In this document: piece after piece, positions 14,553 to 22,906 of the stretch
Layout: each line of letters begins with the position of its first letter
Numbering within the stretch: position 1 is the first letter of the stretch
Assembly: GCF_000282315.2 (NCBI RefSeq)
Contig: NZ_AKJN02000006.1
Span: 1 to 64,000, forward strand
DNA: 64,000 nt
Origin: Pseudomonas sp. GM41(2012)
GTDB lineage: Bacteria; Pseudomonadota; Gammaproteobacteria; Pseudomonadales; Pseudomonadaceae
Direction: 5' to 3'
The notes under the pieces: model-generated
The model's input: only the letters and a program-made list of their open reading frames with translations
Database searches by the model: none
What the model was told of the DNA's origin: nothing
Program-made: the position numbers and the translations under genes

Positions 14553-16083
14553 CTGCGGTCGACGGAGCAGGGATCGGATTGCGCATCAGCGTGCCCACCA
14601 CCAGCGCACCCAGTAATGCCAACAACCCCGCGACCCACAACAGCAGACTGAAGCCGCCGACGAAGGCTTGCCGGGCCAACGGTTCGACCACGGTGCGCGC
14701 GGTTTCCGGCAACAGGCCCATCGCCGCCGTCATGTCACCAGCCACCACCCGCGAGGCGATGCCCTGGGTTTGGCCGAGCCATTGGGCACCCTGTGCCGTC
14801 AGGCTCGTACGCAACAACAGCTCGGTATGACTGGACAGCAACGCACCGAACACGCCGATGGCCAGTACGATTGCGCTGAAGCGCATGGTGGTGCTCATGC
14901 CTGAAGCCATGCCGGTACGCTCCCGTGGCACGCAGGCCATGATGTTCTTTTGCGTATCGCCGTTGAGCAGTCCGGCACCGGCGCCCGTCACGGCAATCGC
15001 CAGGGCGAAGGGCAGGTAACCGCCGCTGCTGACCGCCCAGGCGTTGAGCAGGTTACCGCTGCCGACCAGGGTCAAACCGGCGGCCATCAACGTGGCGGGG
15101 GCAAATCGACTCGCCAGACGTACGCCGATGCGCGGGCAAATCAGCATGGTCAGGGCAAACGGCAACATCCCCAGACCTGAAGCGATGGCCGAGAAACCCA
15201 GGCCATTTTGCAGGTAGAAGGGCAGCAGGGTCATCATCACCTGGGCGCAGCCAGCGTAGGCAAACATGCCCAATAGCGCACCGATGAAGCGCGGATGCTT
15301 GAACAGTTGCAGGTCGACCATCGGCCGCCGCTGCATCCGTTCAATCACCACGAAAAGCCCCAACAACAGAGCGCCGCCGATCAGCCGAGCGTAGGTCAGC
15401 GGGTTGCTCCAGCCAATCCGGTTCGCCTCGATCAGGCCCCAGATCAGGCACAGCAAACTCGCACTGAACGCCAGACTGCCCCAGGGATCAAGGCGTGCGG
15501 ACTGAGTGTCGCGGGACTCCGGCACGGCGCGCCAGACCATCACCATCAGGAACAATCCGACGGGCAGGTTCAGGTAGAAAATCCAGCGCCAGCCCATGTA
15601 TTCGGTGATCAGCCCGCCGACCGTCGGCGCGGCGGTCATCGCCACCCCCATGCACGCGCCCCAGAACGCCCAGGCCTTGGCCCGTTCCACTTCATCGTGA
15701 AAGGTGTGGCCGATGGAGGCGAGGGCCGAGGTCAGCAGCAAGGCCGCGCCAATACCCTTGATCGCCCGGGCGATATCGAGGAACAGCGCAGTGGGCGCGG
15801 CACCGCAACCGATGGACGCGAGGATGAAAATGGCCAATCCGCAGAGCAGGGTTTTCTGCCGGCCGAAGCGGTCGGCGATGCTGCCAGCCGGCAACAAAAG
15901 AGCGGCGAAGGCCAGCATGTAAGCGCTGACCACCCATTCGATGTCGGCAAAGTTAGCGCCCAAGTCGCGGGCGATCGTAGGCAGGGTGACGGCGACAATG
16001 TTGGTGTCGAGGACGATCAGCGAGCAAACACCTGAGGCTGTGAGTAATGTCAGGCGCGGACTCACCGTGGGTTTGACGGGCAT
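14533..16083 (-). CDS. MFS drug efflux transporter, DHA2 (14-TM, QacA/EmrB) type
   Basis: This 516-residue multi-helix membrane protein has motif C-like and DHA2 features: LDTNIVAVTLPTIARDLG in helix 1, PAGSIADRFGRQKTLL (motif A) in the 2-3 loop and YLNLPVGLFLMV near helix 6. The number and spacing of hydrophobic segments fit 14 helices. These antiporters export cationic or amphipathic drugs using the proton gradient. The start follows directly from the long open frame. A LysR gene is divergent 103 bases away and probably regulates it. Confidence 0.93.
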   Translation of the reverse strand: MPVKPTVSPRLTLLTASGVCSLIVLDTNIVAVTLPTIARDLGANFADIEWVVSAYMLAFAALLLPAGSIADRFGRQKTLLCGLAIFILASIGCGAAPTALFLDIARAIKGIGAALLLTSALASIGHTFHDEVERAKAWAFWGACMGVAMTAAPTVGGLITEYMGWRWIFYLNLPVGLFLMVMVWRAVPESRDTQSARLDPWGSLAFSASLLCLIWGLIEANRIGWSNPLTYARLIGGALLLGLFVVIERMQRRPMVDLQLFKHPRFIGALLGMFAYAGCAQVMMTLLPFYLQNGLGFSAIASGLGMLPFALTMLICPRIGVRLASRFAPATLMAAGLTLVGSGNLLNAWAVSSGGYLPFALAIAVTGAGAGLLNGDTQKNIMACVPRERTGMASGMSTTMRFSAIVLAIGVFGALLSSHTELLLRTSLTAQGAQWLGQTQGIASRVVAGDMTAAMGLLPETARTVVEPLARQAFVGGFSLLLWVAGLLALLGALVVGTLMRNPIPAPSTAAIGANP

Positions 16084-16186
16084 GGCAGCGTTTCTCTACT
16101 GTAAAAGTCAGTGCAGCTTATCGCCGGTTGCTACTTTCCTTGTTAGGTACGCCTTGTCACTTCATTACCTTTGAGCTAACGCACTG

Positions 16187-17053
16187 ATGGATATTCGCCA
16201 TTTCCGCTATTTTCTGGCCGTTGCCCGGCAAGGCAACTTCACCCGCGCTGCCGAACAACTCGGTATCGCGCCGCCGACCTTGACTCGACAGATCCAGGAC
16301 ATGGAGAACGAACTCGGCACGCGATTGTTCGTGCGCCAGACACGTGAAGTCAGCCTGACCGAGGCCGGCGCCGCGTTGCTGATCGAGGCCGAGGCGACGG
16401 TGCGGCAATTCGAATACGCTCAGTACAACGCCCAGCGTGCCGGGCGCGGGGATATTGGCCATATCGAACTGGGTTACGTGGCGTCGGCGGTGTATTCGGG
16501 CTTGCTGCAGAAGCAGGTGCAAGCCTTCAGCCGCGAGTGTCCTGACGTCAGCCTGAACGTACGGGAAAGTCCCATGGCGTCATTGCCGATGATGGTGGTC
16601 GAGGGGCGTTTCGATATTGGCTATGTCCGCTCACCCATGACCTTGCCAGAGGGCCTGGAAGCCATTCGCCTGGACGCAGAAGGTTTTGTGCTGGCGCTGC
16701 CGACCGAGTCCTGGCTGTGCCGACTGCCAGAGATTGGTCCGGAACATTTGCAGAACGAGACGTTCATCCTGCCGGAGCAAATCAGCGGCACCTTGCAAGT
16801 CGCCGCCGAGGGTGGATTCGCGCCGAAACTGGGGGCGCAACCGGGTGGGTTGGTGGCGGTCATTGCGTTGGTGTCGTTAGGGCAGGGCGTTGCAGTCGTG
16901 CCTGAGTCGGTGGTCGGGCATGTGGGTTTGCCCGGCGTGGTGTACCGGGCCATCAAAGGTTGCGAGGCGAGTTCGTGGTTGTCGTTGATTTATCGGCGAT
17001 TCGAGAAGTCCGCGGCAGTAATCCGGTACATCGAGCAAGTCAAAAATCGCTAA
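16187..17053 (+). CDS. LysR family transcriptional regulator
   Basis: This 288-residue protein has the standard LysR length and N-terminal HTH (MDIRHFRYFLAVARQGNFTR followed by AAEQLGIAPPTLTRQI) and a periplasmic-binding-like effector domain from about residue 90. It is divergent from the MFS gene at 14533-16083, the classical arrangement for a LysR regulator and its target. The effector is not predictable from sequence. Confidence 0.93.
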   Translation: MDIRHFRYFLAVARQGNFTRAAEQLGIAPPTLTRQIQDMENELGTRLFVRQTREVSLTEAGAALLIEAEATVRQFEYAQYNAQRAGRGDIGHIELGYVASAVYSGLLQKQVQAFSRECPDVSLNVRESPMASLPMMVVEGRFDIGYVRSPMTLPEGLEAIRLDAEGFVLALPTESWLCRLPEIGPEHLQNETFILPEQISGTLQVAAEGGFAPKLGAQPGGLVAVIALVSLGQGVAVVPESVVGHVGLPGVVYRAIKGCEASSWLSLIYRRFEKSAAVIRYIEQVKNR

Positions 17054-17062
17054 GCGTAAAAG

Positions 17063-17140
17063 CTTCGCGAGCAGGCTCGCTCCCACAATTGACCGAGTTA
17101 CCCAAACAGACACAGTCATCTGTGGGAGCGAGCTTGGCAC
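17063..17140. repeat. REP pair, imperfect
   Basis: A complete GCGAGCAGGCTCGCTCCCACA half-site (17063-17087) and a shorter, diverged inverted partner TGTGGGAGCGAGCTTGGCAC (17121-17140) lie between convergent genes. Confidence 0.8.
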
Positions 17141-17143
17141 GGA

Positions 17144-17587
17144 CTAACCGTAAACCCGCCGATTCAACTGCCGGGTTGCGCGAGGCACAGTGCGCAACCT
17201 TCGCAGGGTCTGGCGCAACCACGCCAGATCGTGAACCGGTTTGCGCTTCACCGTTGCCGGTTTCACCTTGCCAATGTGCCTGGCGAAGTCCTCCTGCAAG
17301 GTTTGCTCTGTACCGATTCCCTTGAGCTTCTTCAGCAACTTCCCCTCCTTGTAAAACAGCACGGTGGGTGTGCCGGTGACGTCCGGGTGGCGGGGGGATT
17401 CGCTGGTGTTCAGCATGTAGATCTGCGCGTGATGCCGATACGGCTCAGCGATCTGGCGAAACACCGGTCCGGCCATTTCGCAGGCGGGACAGTGTTGACT
17501 GCCGAAGTACAGGATCACCGGGCGCCAGGTTTTCAGGGCCTTGCGGTAGACCGGGGCCAGCGCTGTATGAGTGGTTATCGAGCTCAT
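17144..17587 (-). CDS. Thioredoxin-fold protein
   Basis: This 147-residue protein has a thioredoxin core: PVILYFGSQHCPACEMAGPVF holds the redox CxxC (CPAC), and TGTPTVLFYKEG supplies the conserved cis-Pro. A basic C-terminal extension of about 40 residues follows (KRKPVHDLAWLRQTLRRLR). There is no signal peptide, so it is cytoplasmic. I use the ATG at 17587 because GGAGA precedes it at the right distance; the upstream start at 17614 lacks a site. CPAC is an unusual dipeptide compared with thioredoxin's CGPC. The partner is unknown. Confidence 0.85.
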   Translation of the reverse strand: MSSITTHTALAPVYRKALKTWRPVILYFGSQHCPACEMAGPVFRQIAEPYRHHAQIYMLNTSESPRHPDVTGTPTVLFYKEGKLLKKLKGIGTEQTLQEDFARHIGKVKPATVKRKPVHDLAWLRQTLRRLRTVPRATRQLNRRVYG

Positions 17588-17671
17588 TGAAATCTCCGTC
17601 TTCAATATGGGCACGTGTTGTAGCGGTAAAGGGGCTGGTAGCCAGATGTCTGGCTACCAGTTGGTCAGACT

Positions 17672-18085
17672 TCAACGTTGCTCGAGTTTCACATCATCGA
17701 AATACGATCCATAAGTGTCGAACGGACCATCGTTTGCTTCCAGTTTGATCGACACTTTGTTGGTACCTGCAGGCACATTGAAGTCTACGAAGTGCGCGCT
17801 CCAGGGGGTGCCACCGCCGATATCGAGGCGTCGCATCTCCCACGATGGATGCAGCAAAACTTGTGCTGTGCAGGCGGAGCCTCGCTCTGTTTTCATTTTC
17901 ACGGAAAACCGGAACTTGCCCTCGCTGGCGATCGTAACGTCCTGAGTGATCAGGCCAGGTGCCTGCAAGACACAATAACCGTCTTCATAGCGGGCTTTCT
18001 CCGGTGAATTCGGTGTCCAATGCTGGCCTTCTTCTGTGAAATCACCATTGAGTAGCAAGTTGGCGGTTGAGGATGGTTGAGACAT
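17672..18085 (-). CDS. Small carbohydrate-binding-like (jelly-roll) protein
   Basis: This 137-residue protein has the look of a CBM4/9-type or galactose-binding beta-sandwich. It begins NLLLNGDFTEEGQHWTPNSP, a common opening of such modules, and ends YGSYFDDVKLEQR, the typical closing strand with the FDDVxL motif. There is no signal peptide and no catalytic domain; it is a free-standing module. The start has a fair site (aggagttttcac on the minus strand). Function is unknown; sugar or cell-surface glycan binding is a guess from fold resemblance only. Confidence 0.65.
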   Translation of the reverse strand: MSQPSSTANLLLNGDFTEEGQHWTPNSPEKARYEDGYCVLQAPGLITQDVTIASEGKFRFSVKMKTERGSACTAQVLLHPSWEMRRLDIGGGTPWSAHFVDFNVPAGTNKVSIKLEANDGPFDTYGSYFDDVKLEQR

Positions 18086-18450
18086 GTGAAAACTCCTGTA
18101 AGTGGTTTGTCAAAAACCGCAAGCCCAGCCAATCCCGTGTGATGGAAGGTTTGAGCGGTTGCACCGATTGAGCGCTCATAACCTGCGGTCCACAACTGTC
18201 AAATCTGACAGGTCGCCTCTGAAAACCGATGAACGGTCATAAACTGATAGCCTGGCGCATTAGTGCGAACGGGCAGGCATGCGCCGTGTTTTTAGGGTGC
18301 GCCACGCACCTTTTGTGGCCTTGCTACTCACGGGTGTAGCCCGCGGTAGCAGCCTCGCCGCGGTCGATAGTGCGCAGTATTCAGGTCAGATTTTCTATCC
18401 TCTTGAATTAATAGTCTTTTCGGATCCGTGAGGATTTTCTGCCGATCCTG
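18086..18450. other. Gene-free stretch upstream of the glucosaminate transporter
   Basis: No coding region is convincing here. A small GC hairpin GGTGCG-CCA-CGCACC followed by TTTT (18297-18315) resembles a weak terminator, and CCGCGG repeats flank AGCAGCC near 18340-18362. These could belong to a small RNA, but I cannot identify one. Confidence 0.35.
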
Positions 18451-18465
18451 TGGCACACTTTCTGC
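18451..18465 (+). promoter_or_regulatory. Candidate sigma-54 (-24/-12) promoter
   Basis: TGGCACACTTTCTGC has GG and GC separated by exactly 10 bases, close to the consensus TGGCAC-N5-TTGC. It lies 68 bases upstream of the ABC transporter binding-protein start. No sigma-54 activator gene is adjacent, which lowers certainty. Confidence 0.5.
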
Positions 18466-18469
18466 TGTC

Positions 18470-18509
18470 TATTCCGTTGTTACATACCAATATCCGGTAT
18501 AGCGGAATA
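18470..18509 (+). promoter_or_regulatory. Inverted repeats, possible IclR-family operator
   Basis: ATACC-N7-GGTAT (18484-18500) lies inside an outer, slightly off-centre pair TATTCCG/CGGAATA (18470-18476 and 18503-18509), just upstream of the transporter operon whose cluster includes an IclR regulator. Assignment to that regulator is inference. Confidence 0.4.
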
Positions 18510-18532
18510 AACATCACCCTGGAGTGCTTGCC

Positions 18533-19381
18533 ATGCATCGCCGACCTTCCTTGTTTAAAGCGTGTGTTTTTGTTTTCGCGGCTTCGGCTGCTGTCATGGG
18601 TGTGGCCCAGGCGGCGGACAGTAAGCTCGATAGCGTGCTGGCCCGCGGGAAACTGATTGTGGGCACGGGCAGTACCAATGCGCCGTGGCACTTCCAGGGA
18701 GCGGACGGCAAGTTGCAGGGTTTTGATATCGATATCGCGCGGATGGTGGCGAAAGGGTTGTTCAACGACCCAAGCAAGGTCGAGTTCGTGGTGCAGTCGT
18801 CCGATGCGCGGATTCCCAACCTGCTGACCGACAAGGTCGACATGAGCTGTCAGTTCATCACCGTGACTGCCAGCCGTGCCCAGCAAGTGGCGTTTACGCT
18901 GCCGTACTACCGCGAAGGTGTCGGCCTGCTGTTGCCGGCCAACAGCAAGTACAAGGAAATCGAAGACCTTAGAGCCGCCGGCGACAGCGTGACTGTGGCG
19001 GTGCTGCAGAACGTGTACGCCGAAGAACTGGTGCATCAGGCCTTGCCCAAAGCCAAGGTCGATCAGTACGACAGCGTGGACCTGATGTATCAAGCGGTGA
19101 ACTCCGGCCGTGCCGACGCCGCTGCCACCGATCAGTCTTCGGTTAAGTACCTGATGGTGCAGAACCAGGGGCGCTATCGCAGCCCGGCTTATGCCTGGAG
19201 CCCGCAAACCTACGCGTGCGCGGTCAAGCGCGGCGATCAGGACTGGCTGAATTTCGTCAACACCACCTTGCATGAAGCCATGACCGGCGTTGAATTCCCG
19301 ACCTACGCGGCCTCCTTCAAGCAGTGGTTCGGTGTCGAACTCCCGACGCCAGCCATCGGTTTCCCCGTCGAATTCAAATGA
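18533..19381 (+). CDS. ABC transporter periplasmic binding protein (probable D-glucosaminate)
   Basis: This 282-residue type-3 (amino-acid-type) solute-binding protein has a signal peptide over residues 1-27 with a likely cleavage after VAQA. The core includes LIVGTGSTNAPWHFQGADG and GFDIDIARMVAKGLF, the common opening of this family. I start at the ATG at 18533 with GGAG ten bases upstream. The next three genes supply two permeases and an ATPase. The downstream enzymes (PLP ammonia-lyase-like plus 2-keto-3-deoxygluconate kinase) point to 2-amino-2-deoxy-D-gluconate as substrate rather than a common amino acid. That substrate is inferred from context. Confidence 0.9.
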   Translation: MHRRPSLFKACVFVFAASAAVMGVAQAADSKLDSVLARGKLIVGTGSTNAPWHFQGADGKLQGFDIDIARMVAKGLFNDPSKVEFVVQSSDARIPNLLTDKVDMSCQFITVTASRAQQVAFTLPYYREGVGLLLPANSKYKEIEDLRAAGDSVTVAVLQNVYAEELVHQALPKAKVDQYDSVDLMYQAVNSGRADAAATDQSSVKYLMVQNQGRYRSPAYAWSPQTYACAVKRGDQDWLNFVNTTLHEAMTGVEFPTYAASFKQWFGVELPTPAIGFPVEFK

Positions 19382-19433
19382 TCCCGTGAGAGCGGGGCGG
19401 TCATCAATCGCCCCGTTCAAGGTACTGCTGACC

Positions 19434-20096
19434 ATGAACTATCAGTTGAATTTTGCCGCCGTGTGGCGCGATTTCGACACCTTGCTGGCGGGGCTCGGTC
19501 TGGGCCTCGAACTGGCGCTGGTGTCGATCGCCATCGGCTGCGTGATCGGCCTGCTGATGGCGTTTGCTTTGCTCTCAAAGCACCGCGCGTTGCGGGTGCT
19601 GGCGTCGGTGTATGTGACGGTGATCCGTAACACGCCGATTCTGGTGTTGATTCTGTTGATCTACTTTGCCTTGCCCAGCCTGGGCATTCGTCTGGACAAG
19701 ATCCCGTCGTTCATCATCACCCTGTCGCTGTATGCCGGGGCCTATCTGACCGAAGTGTTCCGCGGCGGGCTGTTGAGCATTCCCAAAGGCCAGCGCGAAG
19801 CGGGGTTGGCGATCGGTTTGGGCGAGTGGCAGGTCAAGGCGTACGTCACCGTGCCGGTGATGCTGCGCAATGTGCTGCCGGCCTTGTCGAACAACTTCAT
19901 TTCGCTGTTCAAGGACACCTCGCTGGCCGCGGCGATTGCTGTGCCGGAGCTGACCTATTACGCGCGCAAGATCAATGTCGAGAGCTACCGGGTGATTGAA
20001 ACCTGGCTGGTGACCACAGCGCTCTATGTGGCGGCCTGTTACCTCATTGCCATGATGCTGCGTTACCTCGAGCAGCGTCTGGCGATTCGCCGATAG
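19434..20096 (+). CDS. ABC transporter permease, polar amino acid type (1)
   Basis: This 220-residue inner-membrane permease of the HisM/GlnP family has about five helices, VTVIRNTPILVLILLIYFALP, the subfamily signature region, and the EAA loop LSIPKGQREAGLAIGLG. The ATG at 19434 gives the usual N-terminus; the longer frame runs back into the binding-protein gene. It is separated from the second permease by 9 bases with GGAGG. Confidence 0.93.
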   Translation: MNYQLNFAAVWRDFDTLLAGLGLGLELALVSIAIGCVIGLLMAFALLSKHRALRVLASVYVTVIRNTPILVLILLIYFALPSLGIRLDKIPSFIITLSLYAGAYLTEVFRGGLLSIPKGQREAGLAIGLGEWQVKAYVTVPVMLRNVLPALSNNFISLFKDTSLAAAIAVPELTYYARKINVESYRVIETWLVTTALYVAACYLIAMMLRYLEQRLAIRR

Positions 20097-20105
20097 GAGG
20101 CCCAC

Positions 20106-20768
20106 ATGTACGAATCCCCCAGTTGGTTGCATGAGTTGTGGGTTGCCCGGGAAGTGTTGTGGCAAGGCTTTTTGACCAGTGTGCAGGTCTCGGCCCTGTC
20201 GATTCTGTTGGGCACGATGGTCGGCATCGTCGCCGGCCTGGTGCTGACCTACGGCAAGTTCTGGATGCGCGCGCCGTTTCGGTTTTACGTCGACATCATT
20301 CGCGGCACTCCCGTGTTTGTATTGGTGCTCGCTTGCTTCTATATGGCGCCGGCGTTGGGCTGGCAGATCAGTGCCTTTCAGGCGGGTGCGTTGGGGCTGA
20401 CGCTGTTTTGCGGCTCCCATGTTGCCGAGATTGTGCGCGGCGCGTTGCAAGCGTTGCCCAGTGGTCAGATGGAAGCGAGCAAGGCCATCGGCCTGACGTT
20501 CTTTCAAGCACTCGGTTACGTGTTGTTGCCTCAGGCATTGCGGCAGATCTTGCCGACTTGGGTCAACTCGTCCACCGAGATCGTCAAGGCTTCGACGCTG
20601 TTGTCGGTGATCGGTGTCGCCGAGTTGTTGCTCAGCACGCAGCAGATCATCGCCCGGACCTTCATGACCCTCGAGTTTTACCTGTTCGCCGGATTTCTGT
20701 TTTTCGTCATCAACTACGCCATCGAATTACTCGGCCGGCACATTGAAAAGCGGGTGGCCTTGCCATGA
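20106..20768 (+). CDS. ABC transporter permease, polar amino acid type (2)
   Basis: This 220-residue partner permease has [21 protein letters not shown] and the EAA loop [20 protein letters not shown]. It overlaps the ATPase gene by 4 bases (ATGA), so the two are translationally coupled. It forms a heterodimeric channel with the preceding permease. Confidence 0.93.
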   Translation: MYESPSWLHELWVAREVLWQGFLTSVQVSALSILLGTMVGIVAGLVLTYGKFWMRAPFRFYVDIIRGTPVFVLVLACFYMAPALGWQISAFQAGALGLTLFCGSHVAEIVRGALQALPSGQMEASKAIGLTFFQALGYVLLPQALRQILPTWVNSSTEIVKASTLLSVIGVAELLLSTQQIIARTFMTLEFYLFAGFLFFVINYAIELLGRHIEKRVALP

Positions 20769-21577
20769 CTCAACCTCAGCTCTCTAACGCAAAAGACGCC
20801 AACGCTCAAAACGATCAGCCCTTGCTGGACATTCGCGGGTTGCACAAAAAGTACGGCCAGCTCGAAGTGCTCAAGGGCGTCGACCTGACGATGCAGCGCG
20901 GCAACGTCGTGACGCTGATCGGTTCCAGCGGCTCGGGCAAGACCACGCTGCTGCGCTGCGTGAACATGCTCGAAGAGTTCCAGGGCGGGCAGATCATGCT
21001 CGATGGCGAGTCCATCGGTTATGACGAGGTCAACGGCAAGCGCGTGCGTCACCCGGAAAAAGTCATCGCCCGGCATCGGGCCATGACCGGCATGGCGTTC
21101 CAGCAGTTCAACCTGTTTCCGCACCTCACGGCTTTACAGAACGTCACCCTCGGTTTGCTCAAGGTCAAAAAGCTGCACAAGGATGAAGCGGTGGCCCTGG
21201 CGGAAAAATGGCTGGAGCGGGTCGGCTTGCTGGAACGCCGCGATCACTTCCCCGGTCAGTTGTCCGGTGGTCAGCAGCAGCGTGTGGCGATTGCCCGGGC
21301 GATTGCGATGAACCCGAGCCTGATGCTGTTCGACGAAGTCACTTCGGCCCTCGACCCGGAGCTGGTGGGCGAAGTGCTGAGCGTGATCAAAGGCCTGGCC
21401 GAGGACGGTATGACCATGCTGTTGGTGACCCACGAAATGCGCTTCGCCTTTGAGGTCTCGGACAAAATCGTCTTCATGAATCAGGGGCGGATCGAAGAGC
21501 AGGGGCCACCCAAGGAACTGTTCGAACGCCCGCAATCACCGCGTCTGGCGGAATTTCTCAAGAACACGCGGTTCTGA
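20765..21577 (+). CDS. ABC transporter ATP-binding protein, amino acid type
   Basis: This 270-residue ATPase of the HisP/GlnQ family has Walker [10 protein letters not shown], signature LSGGQQQR, Walker [14 protein letters not shown]-loop [11 protein letters not shown] and H-loop VTHEM. A non-conserved 25-residue N-terminus precedes the domain. It energises uptake through the two permeases upstream. Confidence 0.95.
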   Translation: MTQPQLSNAKDANAQNDQPLLDIRGLHKKYGQLEVLKGVDLTMQRGNVVTLIGSSGSGKTTLLRCVNMLEEFQGGQIMLDGESIGYDEVNGKRVRHPEKVIARHRAMTGMAFQQFNLFPHLTALQNVTLGLLKVKKLHKDEAVALAEKWLERVGLLERRDHFPGQLSGGQQQRVAIARAIAMNPSLMLFDEVTSALDPELVGEVLSVIKGLAEDGMTMLLVTHEMRFAFEVSDKIVFMNQGRIEEQGPPKELFERPQSPRLAEFLKNTRF

Positions 21578-21622
21578 TTTTTTTTCAGAAACATTTTCAC
21601 TTTTCAATCAGGAGAAACACTC

Positions 21623-22012
21623 ATGAGCATTACTCGTTACGGCACCGGTAGCACCGCCGGTGGCGGCCAGCCCCGTCCTTTCGCCCGCGCCGTTGAAGCC
21701 GATGGCTGGCTGCATGTGTCCGGGCAAGTACCGGCGCTGGATGGCGAAATCATTGTGGGTGGCATCGTCGAACAGACTCACCAGACCATGAAGAACCTGA
21801 TCGCGATTCTCGAAGAGGCGGGTTATGGCCTCGAAGATGTAGTGCGCACCGGTGTGTGGCTGGAAGACCCGCGGGATTTCTGGAGTTTCAACAAGGTGTT
21901 CTCCGAATACTTCAAAAGCGAACACGCACCGGCCCGGGCCTGTGTGCAGGCGAACATGATGGTCGATTGCAAGGTCGAGATCGACTGCATCGCGTACAAG
22001 AAAAAGGCCTGA
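21623..22012 (+). CDS. RidA/YjgF family enamine/imine deaminase
   Basis: This 129-residue RidA-family protein has GGGQPRPFARAVEADGWLHVSGQ, the active-site Arg region ARACVQANMMVDCKVEIDCIA and the family length. RidA proteins hydrolyse reactive enamines or imines released by PLP-dependent dehydratases. Its place next to a PLP deaminase/dehydratase (22907-24124) makes that enzyme's product the natural substrate. AGGAG lies 7 bases before the ATG. Confidence 0.93.
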   Translation: MSITRYGTGSTAGGGQPRPFARAVEADGWLHVSGQVPALDGEIIVGGIVEQTHQTMKNLIAILEEAGYGLEDVVRTGVWLEDPRDFWSFNKVFSEYFKSEHAPARACVQANMMVDCKVEIDCIAYKKKA

Positions 22013-22025
22013 ACCGCGGTGACTT

Positions 22026-22051
22026 CATCGCGGGCAAGCCATGCTCCTACA
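22026..22051. repeat. Single REP half-element
   Basis: A lone ATCGCGGGCAAGCC-ATGCTCCTAC unit lies between RidA and the IclR gene, diverged by one base from the 3774 family. Confidence 0.7.
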
Positions 22052-22102
22052 AGAGCGTTGCTCTGGTTAAACTCCCGGCGACTTTGAATGGGAACCAATG
22101 AA

Positions 22103-22867
22103 ATGACCGAAGACACCATCAAACGCCGGGCTCGCGGTCTGGACCGGGCGTTCGATATCCTCGATTTCCTCAAGGAAGTCGGCAAGCCGCTACGCCCGAA
22201 CGAAATCGCCAGCGGCATCGGCAGCCCGAAATCCACGGTCTACGAATTGGTGGCCTCCCTGTTGGAGCGACGGATTCTGGAGGCCGTGGGCAAGGACGGT
22301 CACGTCTACCTCGGCCGTCAGCTGTACTTCCTCGGGCAGGCGCATTTACGCCATTTCGACCTGACCCGCGAGGCTGATCATGCCTTGCAGGAGATCGTCA
22401 GCCAGACCCGCGAAACCGCGCAGATGTGCCTGCTCAACGGACGAAAATACACCGTGGCCTTGATGAAAGAGGGCGAGCGGCATTTCCGCATTTCCTCGGA
22501 CATCGGCGAGAACGCGCCGATCCCCTGGACCGCTTCCGGGCGCCTGCTGCTGGCGCACTTGAGCGACCAGGAAATCGTCGACCTGATCGACCACGACGAT
22601 TTCATCCTGCCCAATGGCGAGCGTCTGCCGTTGGCGCAGTTTCTCCAGGAGATTCGTCAGGCTGCTATAGATGGGTTCTTCTCTTTCGATAGCGTTGCCG
22701 ACACCTTTACCCATTGCTTCGCTGCCCCGGTCAAAGACCCGAACGGCGTGGCCATTGCGACCCTGTGCATCGTCGCCCCACGGGCCGATGCCAAGACCAA
22801 TTACAACGACTACCGCCGGGTGCTGATTGACAGTGCCAACAGCCTGGCCCGTCGCATCAACGAATAA
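22103..22867 (+). CDS. IclR family transcriptional regulator
   Basis: This 254-residue regulator has an N-terminal winged HTH (RAFDILDFLKEVGKPLRPNE followed by IASGIGSPKSTVYELVASLL) and a C-terminal IclR effector-binding domain. The ATG at 22103 sits after TGGGAACC; an in-frame ATG at 22088 is possible. It lies inside the cluster between RidA and the PLP enzyme, so it is likely the local regulator, sensing glucosaminate or its keto-deoxy product. Confidence 0.93.
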   Translation: MTEDTIKRRARGLDRAFDILDFLKEVGKPLRPNEIASGIGSPKSTVYELVASLLERRILEAVGKDGHVYLGRQLYFLGQAHLRHFDLTREADHALQEIVSQTRETAQMCLLNGRKYTVALMKEGERHFRISSDIGENAPIPWTASGRLLLAHLSDQEIVDLIDHDDFILPNGERLPLAQFLQEIRQAAIDGFFSFDSVADTFTHCFAAPVKDPNGVAIATLCIVAPRADAKTNYNDYRRVLIDSANSLARRINE

Positions 22868-22906
22868 CAGCGGCTGCCTGCGGCCGCGAATGTGAGGAGT
22901 TCGACC

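Noticed and set aside
21577..21610. TTCTGA...TCAGAA hairpin after the ABC ATPase as a terminator
   Set aside because: The stem is short and AT-rich with the T run in the loop, and RidA follows in the same operon.
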